From Acidimicrobiaceae bacterium (GTDB lineage Bacteria > Actinomycetota > Acidimicrobiia > Acidimicrobiales > Ilumatobacteraceae): DNA of 64,000 nt. Position 1 is the first letter of the stretch, and the number at the start of each line of letters is the position of its first letter. A model generated the notes under the pieces. The model made no database searches and had not been told where the DNA came from. It worked only from the letters and a program-made list of their open reading frames with translations. This document shows positions 17,601 to 25,929 of the stretch, one piece after another. The stretch covers positions 248,001-312,000 of the forward strand of contig JACJWF010000002.1 in the NCBI GenBank assembly GCA_020637295.1, written 5' to 3'. Position numbers and translations under genes: made by a program.

Positions 17601-18783
17601 CGCGCGTGCGGGCCAGCGCGGTGACCAGCGCCCCGGCGCCGAGGGCCAGGCCGAGGACGGCCATCGGCACCGCCCGGGTGCTGCTGCGGATGGCCAGGGC
17701 CAGCCCGCTGCGTGAGTTCTCCGCCAGCGGCGACATCAGCGGCGAGGCGTCGGCAATGGGGTGCACGCCGACGGCCAGCACCACGCCGGCGAGCACCAGG
17801 AAGGCTGCGTAGCGCCGCTGGCCCCACCGGGTGAGCGCCAACCCGGCCATGCAGACCAGCACCACCGCGTAGCTGACGGCGATGGCCAGGCCGCTCTCCA
17901 TGTACACCTGCGACGCCGACGTGGTGAACGCGTACGGGTCGCGGACGTAGAACAGCCAGTACCCGGCGCCGCGCACGACCTCTGTCGACACGCTGGTCAG
18001 CGAGGTGGCCTGGAGGCTCTCGCTGTAGGACAGCACATCGGCCCCGTACTGGCCCTGGGTGCGCAGCATGACGATCCACCACAGCGATACCGCAGTCGCC
18101 AGGACGCCGATCCGGGCGGCGGTGTCCACCGCCCGGCGCCAGGTGATGGTGCGGTCGACCGTGGCGTGGATGAGCCACAGCACGGGCGCGGGTGCCACCA
18201 TCAGCACGGCGGTGGCGTTGACCGCACTGCACGACATCAGCACCAGCGCCAGCAGCGCCGGCGCCCGCCAGCGGTGGGCGTCCGCTCGGGCGGCCTTCAC
18301 CGTCAGCCCGATGATCCAGCCCAGTGCGGCCCAGGGCAGCAGCATCGCCGACGTGCGGGAGACGTACGGCAGGAGGTACGGCGAGCACTGGTAGACGGCC
18401 GCCGCGGCGACCGCCCCGCCGCGGGACAGCCCGAACATGCGGGCCACCCACAGCACGCCCCAGCCGGCCAGGAACATCAGCGTGCCGATCCACAGACGGT
18501 GCGCCACCCAGTCCGGCAGCCCCAGGTGATCGGCGGCCCAGTACCACGGCCCCTGCGGCCACAGGTAGGCGATGGTCTGGTGCGGCACCCAGCCGCCGAA
18601 CTGGCGGGTGTCCCAGGTGAACGGCGCGTCAGCGACGAGGCGGCCGGGATCGAGGTACAGGTACAGCTTGGTGTCCGCCGGCATCCGCCCTGGGCGGGTG
18701 AGGAGGGCGGGCAGGTACGCCAGAGTGGCGAGCACGGCCAGGCCGGCCCGCGGCACCCCGGCCGACCGCCGCCCGGTGCTCAC
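14584..18783 (-). CDS. aftD: alpha-(1->3)-arabinofuranosyltransferase AftD-like (DUF3367 type)
   Basis: A 1399-residue protein, essentially the length of mycobacterial AftD (about 1400). The N-terminus matches the family pattern: ADTKLYLYLDP, an acidic first loop, then a QTIAYLWPQGPWYW segment, with TM helices to about residue 470. A very long extracytoplasmic beta-rich region follows, probably with carbohydrate-binding modules, and hydrophobic helices return near the C-terminus. In Corynebacteriales the enzyme adds arabinose branches from decaprenyl-phosphoryl-arabinose to arabinogalactan and lipoarabinomannan. Whether this host makes such polymers is unknown. GTG 18783 overlaps the mannosyltransferase stop (GTGA). 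Confidence 0.85.
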   Translation of the reverse strand: MSTGRRSAGVPRAGLAVLATLAYLPALLTRPGRMPADTKLYLYLDPGRLVADAPFTWDTRQFGGWVPHQTIAYLWPQGPWYWAADHLGLPDWVAHRLWIGTLMFLAGWGVLWVARMFGLSRGGAVAAAAVYQCSPYLLPYVSRTSAMLLPWAALGWIIGLTVKAARADAHRWRAPALLALVLMSCSAVNATAVLMVAPAPVLWLIHATVDRTITWRRAVDTAARIGVLATAVSLWWIVMLRTQGQYGADVLSYSESLQATSLTSVSTEVVRGAGYWLFYVRDPYAFTTSASQVYMESGLAIAVSYAVVLVCMAGLALTRWGQRRYAAFLVLAGVVLAVGVHPIADASPLMSPLAENSRSGLALAIRSSTRAVPMAVLGLALGAGALVTALARTRVRWRALAPALVVLLAVVNLPALFDGGLVDPALTRDQNPPAAWRDAADALSAGDTEARVLQLPGAEFGAFRWGYTVDPPLPGMTTKPLLTRDLLPLGSPGLMDLLYALDDRVQQGTLEPEALVAVARMLGVDTIWLTNDQAYDRFRTPLPTALAAWIQQVPGLGTPTDFGSPQVNVPDIPLVDEAELATPATALPAVQLYPVEDPQQIVRASTVTVILVGSGDGIVDAAAAGLLDGTEAVVYAADLPALGDQPEATPALVVLTDTNRDRAHHWRSSQDVTGYTETGGPEPDALQIDEGDQRLPVFGPVADASAQTTAHLEGGLVVRASGYGEPFAYRPEDRPAMAVDGDPATAWVVADRADPVGQRISVSATDGTLTLLQPQDPVANRMITEVTIHPAAGSAFPVALGPASLTTPGQLVDLPGNGEVTIEITAVAARPGGTDTGPSAVGFAELGVGSHQEVVTMPAYPDGPLAAGVPLAVVLTRERVDPMDRWRSDPEAAIVRAVDLPRDGSFTTTVTLRLDARADDATLNSLTATSGPVADRRLTGDPAARGAYATDDSADTAWTTPFGHQVGATLTLPTNGQPIGELTITQPTDDQHSTITSIRLTAGGTEVDVEVPAPDAAGASTVRLPTLLSTPRSATALTLTVTAVDERTTIDRRFGEPTVLPVAIRDVRADALVRTVIGTPTGGCRSDLLTIDGQPVGLMIGDQQAAALADGEAVHVTTCDGALIDLASGPHRLTSVATGTVGLQVDQVTLRDGEPRTSLEAPTVTVQRDHTSRTAMVGPCPEGCWLILGEGYNPEWSASVDGTDLGRPVQLSGGMNGWWLPPSAEARLVTMEWGAQTPVTVAVLLSGVAALGCSVLALRRRAATAPLSPPFPPPAFPDLRTERATRRNSVIVALVAMALTALVASPATAGPAALVGVAVVLTRRPRLAAVAGTAGMALIAATIVLSQIRHRYAANAGWPLEWEHLHRLGLLVVVLLAASTLSEWVRPRPPSDAATAPPR

Positions 18784-20042
18784 GGAATGGCCCCGAGGCC
18801 GCCGTACAGGGCGGTGAGCGCCACCAGGCCGACAGCGCAGGAACTGACGACGTACGGCCACCAGGTGGGCTTGCGGCGCTCGAACCACACGGCGGCGGGG
18901 ATGAACAGCGGGAACGCCGTGTACACGAACCGCGGCCGGGCGGTGACCGTCTCTGGCAGGAGCATCAGCGCGACCACGACGGCGGAGTAGGCGACGAGGA
19001 GCGCCGGCAGCCCGTGCTTGCGGAGGAACCACCACAGCAGCAGCAGGGTGGCCACGGAGACGGCCGTGATCGTGTTGGTCGGCGACGTCAGCGGCTTGAC
19101 CACGGCGAGGAACGTGCGGCGGATGGCGGTGAACCCGAAGCTGGTGCCCTCACCCCACGCTTCCGTCTGCACGCGGAACCACACGCCCACTTCGCCGGTG
19201 TGCCAGCCGAGCCACAACTGGAAGCCGATGAAGCCGAGCGGCGACAGCAGGGGAGCGACGAGGGACTTCCACTCCCGCCGGTCGCGGATGGCGAAGAACG
19301 AGGCGACGGCGCATGCCGCCACCAGGGCCACGCCGTTGGGTCTGGTTGCCGTTCCGAGCGCGGCGAACAGGCCGGCCAGCCACCATCGCCGGCGCAGCAG
19401 GAACAGCATCGAGGCCGCGGCGAACGTGATCAGCAGCGCCTCGGTGTAGGCGAAGGAGAGCACGAAGCTGCCGGGGAACAGCGCCAGCAGCAGCATGGTG
19501 CGTTCGGCCACCGCCGGCCCGTAGAGGTCGCGGGCGATCAGCCCGACCAGCCAGATGGCCACGGCGCCGAGCACGAAGTTGACGAGCAGCGCCGCGAGGG
19601 TGTCGCCGCCAGGCAGCACCCAGTCCACCGCCCGGACCAGCGAGGGGTAGGTGGGGAAGAAGGCGGCGCGGGCGTCGGCCATGTCGTAGGTGACGTGAGG
19701 GCGCACGAAGGTCGGGTAGCCCTTGCGGACGATGCGCAGGTACCAGATCCCGTCCCAGGACGTCAGCACGTCCAGCATCGGCGTGACGGCGTTCTTCGGG
19801 ATCGGCTTGTTCCAGTAGTGCGGGTCCGCCCAGCGGGCGAGCGGGAAGTCCGCCAGCCGCTTGTTCTCGTCGGCGCGCAGTTCGGCGGCGATGATGGCCG
19901 CCCCGACCACCACGCACAGGCGGGAGAACAGGTAGACCAGCCCGGTGCGCCGCAGGATGCGGTTCCAGGTGCGTTCCGTGGGGTGCGGGTCGGGGGTGCC
20001 GGACACGGCGTCGTCGGTGGGGTCGGTGAGAGCTTCGGTCAT
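18780..20042 (-). CDS. PIG-V/DUF2029-like mannosyltransferase (GT-C membrane protein)
   Basis: A 420-residue polytopic protein. The cytosolic leader of about 30 residues is followed by TM1 and a large first loop with SWDGIWYLRIVRKGYP, then AFFPTYPSLVR. This W-D-x-x-W/Y-L plus FFP-xYP arrangement is typical of PIG-V-like GPI mannosyltransferases and their bacterial relatives. It is coupled to aftD by a GTGA overlap, so mannose or arabinose polymer assembly is the likely joint process. A possible -10 (TTAGCCT on the minus strand near 20088-20082) would leave a leader of about 35 nt with no clear Shine-Dalgarno. Confidence 0.75.
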   Translation of the reverse strand: MTEALTDPTDDAVSGTPDPHPTERTWNRILRRTGLVYLFSRLCVVVGAAIIAAELRADENKRLADFPLARWADPHYWNKPIPKNAVTPMLDVLTSWDGIWYLRIVRKGYPTFVRPHVTYDMADARAAFFPTYPSLVRAVDWVLPGGDTLAALLVNFVLGAVAIWLVGLIARDLYGPAVAERTMLLLALFPGSFVLSFAYTEALLITFAAASMLFLLRRRWWLAGLFAALGTATRPNGVALVAACAVASFFAIRDRREWKSLVAPLLSPLGFIGFQLWLGWHTGEVGVWFRVQTEAWGEGTSFGFTAIRRTFLAVVKPLTSPTNTITAVSVATLLLLWWFLRKHGLPALLVAYSAVVVALMLLPETVTARPRFVYTAFPLFIPAAVWFERRKPTWWPYVVSSCAVGLVALTALYGGLGAIP

Positions 20043-20102
20043 CGCGGTCCGTCCCGGCGCGGGCGCTGGCAGGGGCCTGGCGAGGCTAACACCGGGCCGC
20101 CG

Positions 20103-21002
20103 TCACCACCCGCTCATCGGCAGCACACGTTGGCGTGGCCCGAACTTCGGGGGCCGGTGCCCGTCGGCCTGCAGGAGGCGGACGACGCGGCCCCGCTGGC
20201 CGGCGTAGGGGGCCAGCAGTCCGAGCATCTCCTCGTCCGTGCCGCGGGCACGCCCGGTGAAGGCATGGACCACCTGGTGCTTGAGGTGGAAGTCGCCGAG
20301 CGCGAACGCGTCGGGGTCGCCGAGCGCAATGGACAGCACGGAGCCGACCGTCCACGCGCCGACCCCGGGCAGCAGCCGCAGGAGCGCGCCGGCGGTGGCC
20401 GCGTCGGGACGGTCGAGGGCGAGGATCCGCCGGCCGTGGCGCCCGACCACACGAAGCGCCTCGGCCCGCTTGGCCTCGATGCCCAGCGGGTGGAACCACC
20501 AGGCGGGGTGCTCTTCCAAGCGCTCGGGCACCGGCGGGAGGCGCAATCCCGCCACAGGGCCCGGCGCGGGCTCGCCGAGCCGCCACACCAGGCGGTGCCA
20601 CTGGCGCACCGCCTCACCGGCCGTGATCCGCTGGCCGAGCACGGTCGGCAGCAGTTCGTGGTACACGCTGCCGCTGGCGCCCAGGCGCAGGTGTGGGTGG
20701 TTGCGCTGAGCCGCCATCACCACCGGGTGGGCGTCGGTGAACTCGTGGCCGGGGTCGAGCGCGCCGCACATCGCCGGCACCTGGGCCACCAGCCAGTCGC
20801 CACCCGGGCCGTAGCCGGCGGTGCGGACCGTGCCGGACGTCCACTCGACGACCACCGTGCCGGGGCCCTCCGGGGTCAGCGTGGCCCGGGCGAACCAGCC
20901 GGGGCGAAGCCGGGTGGTGGGGTCGCCGCTGCCGTAGCGCATGCCCGAGAGCGCGGACCCCAGCCGGCCGGTGGAGGTGGCGGGGGCGAGCGCACGGGCC
21001 AT
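20103..21002 (-). CDS. AlkA-like DNA-3-methyladenine glycosylase (HhH-GPD superfamily)
   Basis: A 299-residue protein. The helix-hairpin-helix is LLPGVGAWTVGS. It is followed by LGDPDAFALGDFHLKH, where the Asp of GDFHLKH occupies the position of the catalytic Asp in AlkA-type glycosylases. An N-terminal domain of about 90 residues resembles the AlkA beta domain. It would excise alkylated purines. ATG 21002 is preferred over upstream in-frame starts because TACGCT lies exactly 7 bp upstream. The gene is divergent from an enoyl-CoA hydratase-family gene. Confidence 0.85.
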   Translation of the reverse strand: MARALAPATSTGRLGSALSGMRYGSGDPTTRLRPGWFARATLTPEGPGTVVVEWTSGTVRTAGYGPGGDWLVAQVPAMCGALDPGHEFTDAHPVVMAAQRNHPHLRLGASGSVYHELLPTVLGQRITAGEAVRQWHRLVWRLGEPAPGPVAGLRLPPVPERLEEHPAWWFHPLGIEAKRAEALRVVGRHGRRILALDRPDAATAGALLRLLPGVGAWTVGSVLSIALGDPDAFALGDFHLKHQVVHAFTGRARGTDEEMLGLLAPYAGQRGRVVRLLQADGHRPPKFGPRQRVLPMSGW

Positions 21003-21009
21003 CGCGGGG

Positions 21010-21019
21010 AGCGTAACTC
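21010..21019. promoter_or_regulatory. overlapping divergent -10 elements
   Basis: The minus-strand TACGCT (21015-21010) serves the DNA glycosylase as a leaderless start. TAACTC on the plus strand (21014-21019) is a weaker candidate for the hydratase gene, leaving a leader of about 27 nt with GGTGGGA. The two hexamers share two base pairs. Confidence 0.35.
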
Positions 21020-21052
21020 GTCCCCGGGCAGCCCGGTGGGACAGCATGTGGC

Positions 21053-21856
21053 ATGGCTGTCGTCGAACGTTCCCAACCCGCCCCCGGTGTCGTCCAGCTC
21101 ACGCTGAACCGGCCGGACAAGCTCAACGCGATGACGGCCGAGCTGGTCCAGTCGCTGCACGACCACCTGGACGCGATCGCGGTGGACCCGGAGGCCCGGG
21201 TGGTCATCCTCACGGGTTCAGGCCGCGGGTTCTGCGCCGGCCTCGACCTCGGTGGCTACGGCACGGCGCCGCACACCGACCACCTCGGCCGCACCCAGGC
21301 GGGCTTCGCCGTGCAGAAGCACATCGCCACGCTGATGCCGAAGCTGCGGTCTCTGCCACAGCCGGTGATCGCCGCGGTCAACGGGCCGGCCGCCGGCGGT
21401 GGCTTCGCGCTGGTGCTCGGCTCGGACATCCGCCTGGCGGCGCGGGCCGCCAAGTTCAACGCCGCGTTCATCCGCATCGGGCTGTCCGCCTGTGACATCG
21501 GCACCAGCTGGGTGCTGCCCCGCCTGGTCGGCGCCGCCCGCGCCCAGGAGTTGATGCTCACCGGCCGGGTGTTCGACGCCGAGGAGGCCTACCGCATCGG
21601 CCTCGTCGTCGACCTGGTGGACGACCACTCGCTGCTGGACTGCGCGCTCACGAAGGCCCACGAGGTCATGCGCAACGCGCCGTTCGGCGTGGCCCTCACC
21701 AAGGAGGGCATGTGGGGCGCACTGGAGATCCCTGCCATGCAGAACGCGATCGACCTGGAGAACCGTCAGCAGATCATGGCCAGCGCCACTGCGGACCACC
21801 GCGAAGCGATGGCCGCATTCCTGGAGCGCCGGGCGCCCGACTACAACAACGCCTGA
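21053..21856 (+). CDS. enoyl-CoA hydratase/isomerase family protein
   Basis: A 267-residue crotonase-fold protein. Oxyanion-hole motifs are GRGFCAGLDL and PAAGGGFALVLGSDI. At the position of the second catalytic Glu in classical hydratases the sequence reads GLSACDIGTSW, with Asp rather than Glu. This variant marks a common actinobacterial subgroup whose reaction may differ from straight hydration. C-terminal KEGMW and ENRQQ segments fit the family. It acts on acyl-CoA in the cytoplasm. It ends 10 bp before the convergent peptide-transporter ATPase gene. Confidence 0.9.
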   Translation: MAVVERSQPAPGVVQLTLNRPDKLNAMTAELVQSLHDHLDAIAVDPEARVVILTGSGRGFCAGLDLGGYGTAPHTDHLGRTQAGFAVQKHIATLMPKLRSLPQPVIAAVNGPAAGGGFALVLGSDIRLAARAAKFNAAFIRIGLSACDIGTSWVLPRLVGAARAQELMLTGRVFDAEEAYRIGLVVDLVDDHSLLDCALTKAHEVMRNAPFGVALTKEGMWGALEIPAMQNAIDLENRQQIMASATADHREAMAAFLERRAPDYNNA

Positions 21857-21866
21857 TCGGGCTCGG

Positions 21867-22900
21867 TCACGCGTCGGTGGCGCTGCGCACCGTGACCGGC
21901 GCCTCGCCGCCGACCAGCGGGTGGTGGCAGGCGACGAAGTGGCCGTCGCCGATCTCGCGCAACTGCGGCTCCTCGCTGGAGCACCGCTCGTCGGCGGCGG
22001 GGCAGCGGGGGTGGAACCGGCACCCGGCCGGCGGCAGCACCGGCGAGGGCGGCTCGCCTTCGATGGCCACCTGCGCGACGGCGATCTCCGGGTCCGGGAC
22101 GGGGATGGAGTCCTTCAGCACCGCGGTGTAGTGGTGCGCCGGCGCCTGGAACAGCACGTCGCTGGGGGCGACTTCGCACATCTTGCCGAGGTACATCACG
22201 GCAACGCGGTCGGAGATGTTCTTCACCACGGCCAAGTCGTGAGCAACGAAGATCAGGGTCAGGCCGTGCTTGGTCTTCAGATCCTCCAGCAGGTTCAGCA
22301 CCTGGGCCTGAACGCTGACGTCCAGCGCGCTGACGGGTTCGTCGCAAATGATCAGCGTCGGGTCCAGCACCAGTGAACGGGCGATGGAGATGCGTTGGCA
22401 CTGGCCGCCGGAGAACTGGTGCGGCTGGCTCTCGGCCGCGCGGGCCGGGTCGATGCCGACTTCCTCCAGGAGGGCGTCCACCTTGCCCAGTTGATCCGCG
22501 GTGGTGCCGCGCTTCCAGATGACCAGCGGCTCGCGCACGATGTCGCGGACCTTGCGTCGCGGGTTCAGCGAGGAGATGGGGTCCTGGAAGATCATCTGCA
22601 TCCGGGTGCGCGCTTCGCGCATCTCCTGGCCTTGCAGGGTGGTGAGCTCCACGCCCTCGAACAGCACGGACCCGCTGGTCGGCCGAGGCAACTGCATGAT
22701 GGCCTTGCCGGTGGTGCTCTTGCCGCAGCCGCTCTCGCCCACCAGGCCGAGTGTCTCGCCACGACGCACGTCGAAGCTGATCCCGCTGACGGCGTTGACC
22801 TTCAGGCCGGTGCGGCCCACCGGGAACTCCATCACCAGGTCCTCGACCCGCAGGATGATGTCGTCGGTGTCGCGCAGGTGCGCCTTGCCGGTGCCCGCCA

Positions 22901-22901
<1 letters not shown>
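21867..22901 (-). CDS. peptide/nickel-type ABC transporter ATP-binding protein (OppF/DppF-like)
   Basis: A 344-residue ATPase. Walker A is GESGCGKST, the signature is FSGGQCQR, Walker B is LIICDEP, and the H-loop is FVAHDL. The C-terminus carries the oligopeptide-transporter extension with CRFHPRCP and further Cys residues, a segment known in some Opp/Dpp ATPases to hold an iron-sulfur cluster. It is the last gene of the minus-strand operon SBP - permease - permease - ATPase - ATPase. The ATG overlaps the upstream ATPase stop (TGATG). Confidence 0.93.
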
Positions 22902-23964
<1,063 letters not shown>

Positions 23965-23968
<4 letters not shown>

Positions 23969-24846
23969 AGCGCAGCCTCCCGGATGTCGAAGCGGCGGGC
24001 GAAGCGGTCACCGATGACGTTGAACGCGAACACCGTGAGGAACAGCATGAGGGCGGGGAAGGTGGTGCCCCACCACGCCCCGTCGTTGAACTTCTCTCGG
24101 TTCTCGGCGATGAGCTTGCCCCACGAGGAGGTCGGGGACTTCACCGAGTAGCCGAGGAAGGCGAGGCCACCTTCGGCCACCATCAGCACGGCGACGCCGG
24201 TGAACGCCACCGAGACCATGGCCGGCACCAGGTTGGGGAGGATCTCCTTGCCGACGATCCTCCACTTCGAGGCGCCGAGACTTCTGGCCGCCAGCACGAA
24301 CTCGCGCTCGCTGAGGCTCAGCGTCTGGGCACGCACGATACGGGCGATCGGGGCGATGGACAGCAGCGACAGCACGATGGTGACGGACCACGTCCTGGTG
24401 AGCCAGGTCCAGTTCTCGGCCAGCACGTCGAGCCGGCCGACGACGAGGATGGCCAGGATCAGGGCCGGGAACGACAGCAGCACGTCCAGCAGGACGTTGA
24501 TCGCGCTGTCCACCTTGCCGCGCAGGTAGCCGGCCAGCAGGCCGAGGAAGCCGCCCACCAGCAGGCCGACGACGATGCTGCCGAGGGCGACGCGCAACGA
24601 GATCTGTGCACCGAAGATGCACCTCGAGAACACGTCGCGGCCCAGCTTGTCGCTCCCGAACCAGAAGTCCCAGCCGGGGCCGACCTTGTAGTTCTTGGAG
24701 TAGCTCGGGCCGAGCTTGTTGGGGTCGCGGATGCTGTCCAGCACCGGCGCCAGGATGCTGAGCACGGCGATGCTGCCCAGCCAGGCGAGGGCCAGGATGC
24801 TGCCAATGGTGAAGAAGCGGTTGGGTCGTTTGGGTGCACGTGCCAT
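23965..24846 (-). CDS. peptide-type ABC transporter permease (OppC/DppC-like)
   Basis: A 293-residue inner-membrane protein. The N-terminal TM is followed by an extracytoplasmic loop with FGSDKLGRDVFSR, the OppC hallmark. The EAA loop FVLAARSLGASKW contacts the ATPases. Five further hydrophobic segments follow. It overlaps the OppD-like gene by ATGA and lies 5 bp after the OppB-like gene. Confidence 0.93.
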
Positions 24847-24851
24847 CTGGA

Positions 24852-25838
24852 TCAGCCCATCGCTCGCATCTGCCGGATGCGCGGATCAATCACGGAGTAC
24901 AAGAGGTCCACCCCCACGTTGACAATGACGACAACGGCGACGATGACCGCAGTGATGGCCTGGATCGCCAGGATGTCGTTGGTCTGCACCGCCTCCACGA
25001 GGCGGAAGCCCAGGCCCGGCACCCCGAAGAACTGTTCGGCCACGACGGCACCGCTGACGAGGCCCGACATCTGCAGGGCGACGCTGGTGATCAGCGACAG
25101 CACGCTGGAGCGCAGGGCGTGAACCCACAGGACGCGGCCAGGCTTGACGCCCTTGGCCCGCGCGAGGTTGATGAAGTCGCTCTGCAACGTGAGGATCATG
25201 TCCGCCCGCAGGAGGCGGCTCCACACTGCGCCGAGACCGAGCCCGAGGGTGAGCGACGGGAGGAAGAAGTTCTTGAAGTGCTCCACCGGGTTCTCCCAGG
25301 GAGCGATGTAGTTCGTCCGGTTGGGGAAGAACTCGAAGCGGCTGGCGACGCCATAGAGCAACAACACCGCCAACACCAGTTGCGGCATGCTGATCGACAC
25401 GTAGGAGCCGAGCGACAGGATCCGGTCCAGCCAGCCGTCCCGCTTGTAGGCCGAGTAGACCCCGATCGGCACGGCGATGATCAGGCCGATGATGATGGCC
25501 CAGAAGCCGAGGAAGAAGGTCGACGGGGCCCGCTCCTGGAACATCTCGAACACGGTCTGGCTCTTGAGGTAGGAGACACCCATGTTGCCGGTGACCATGT
25601 CCTTGGCCCAGAACACGTACTGCTTGGCCACGCAGGGGATGTACTCGAAGGTGCCCGAGCAGGCCTTCACGTAGGGGAAGTCGTCTCGCACCTTGTCCAT
25701 CTGCGCGTCGCCCACCGTGCCGCCGGCGAGGTCGCGGATCGGGTCCTTGCTGCCGATGCGGGTGACCAGCATGACCAGGAAGGTGACGATGACGAAGACG
25801 AGAACGAAGCGGGCGATGCGGGTCAGCGCGTAGCGCAA
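24852..25838 (-). CDS. peptide-type ABC transporter permease (OppB/DppB-like), TTG start
   Basis: A 328-residue permease. MRYALTRIARFVLVFVIVT is the usual OppB start, with a TM1-loop-TM2 layout and an EAA loop FINLARAKGVKPG. The predicted start is TTG at 25838, preceded by AAAGGAGG at an ideal distance. No ATG or GTG sits nearby in frame upstream, so the Shine-Dalgarno decides the start. The loop between TM1 and TM2 is long and has two Cys residues (CSGTFEYIPC), which could form a disulfide outside the membrane. Confidence 0.92.
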   Translation of the reverse strand: MRYALTRIARFVLVFVIVTFLVMLVTRIGSKDPIRDLAGGTVGDAQMDKVRDDFPYVKACSGTFEYIPCVAKQYVFWAKDMVTGNMGVSYLKSQTVFEMFQERAPSTFFLGFWAIIIGLIIAVPIGVYSAYKRDGWLDRILSLGSYVSISMPQLVLAVLLLYGVASRFEFFPNRTNYIAPWENPVEHFKNFFLPSLTLGLGLGAVWSRLLRADMILTLQSDFINLARAKGVKPGRVLWVHALRSSVLSLITSVALQMSGLVSGAVVAEQFFGVPGLGFRLVEAVQTNDILAIQAITAVIVAVVVIVNVGVDLLYSVIDPRIRQMRAMG

Positions 25839-25873
25839 CCTTCCTCCTTTGGTGGGATCCGGATGGGACGAGA

Positions 25874-25910
25874 CGGGGTGGCGAGGGCCGTGCCGGCCCC
25901 CGCCACCCCG
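25874..25910 (-). terminator. strong stem-loop between SBP and permease genes
   Basis: Arms of 16 bp (25874-25889 and 25895-25910) pair with one A-C mismatch around a 5-nt loop. No U-tract follows on the minus strand, so it may act as a partial terminator or an RNA-stabilising hairpin. Either would favour expression of the binding protein over the downstream transporter genes. Confidence 0.7.
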
Positions 25911-25929
25911 TGACGGGTTCGAGGCGTGA

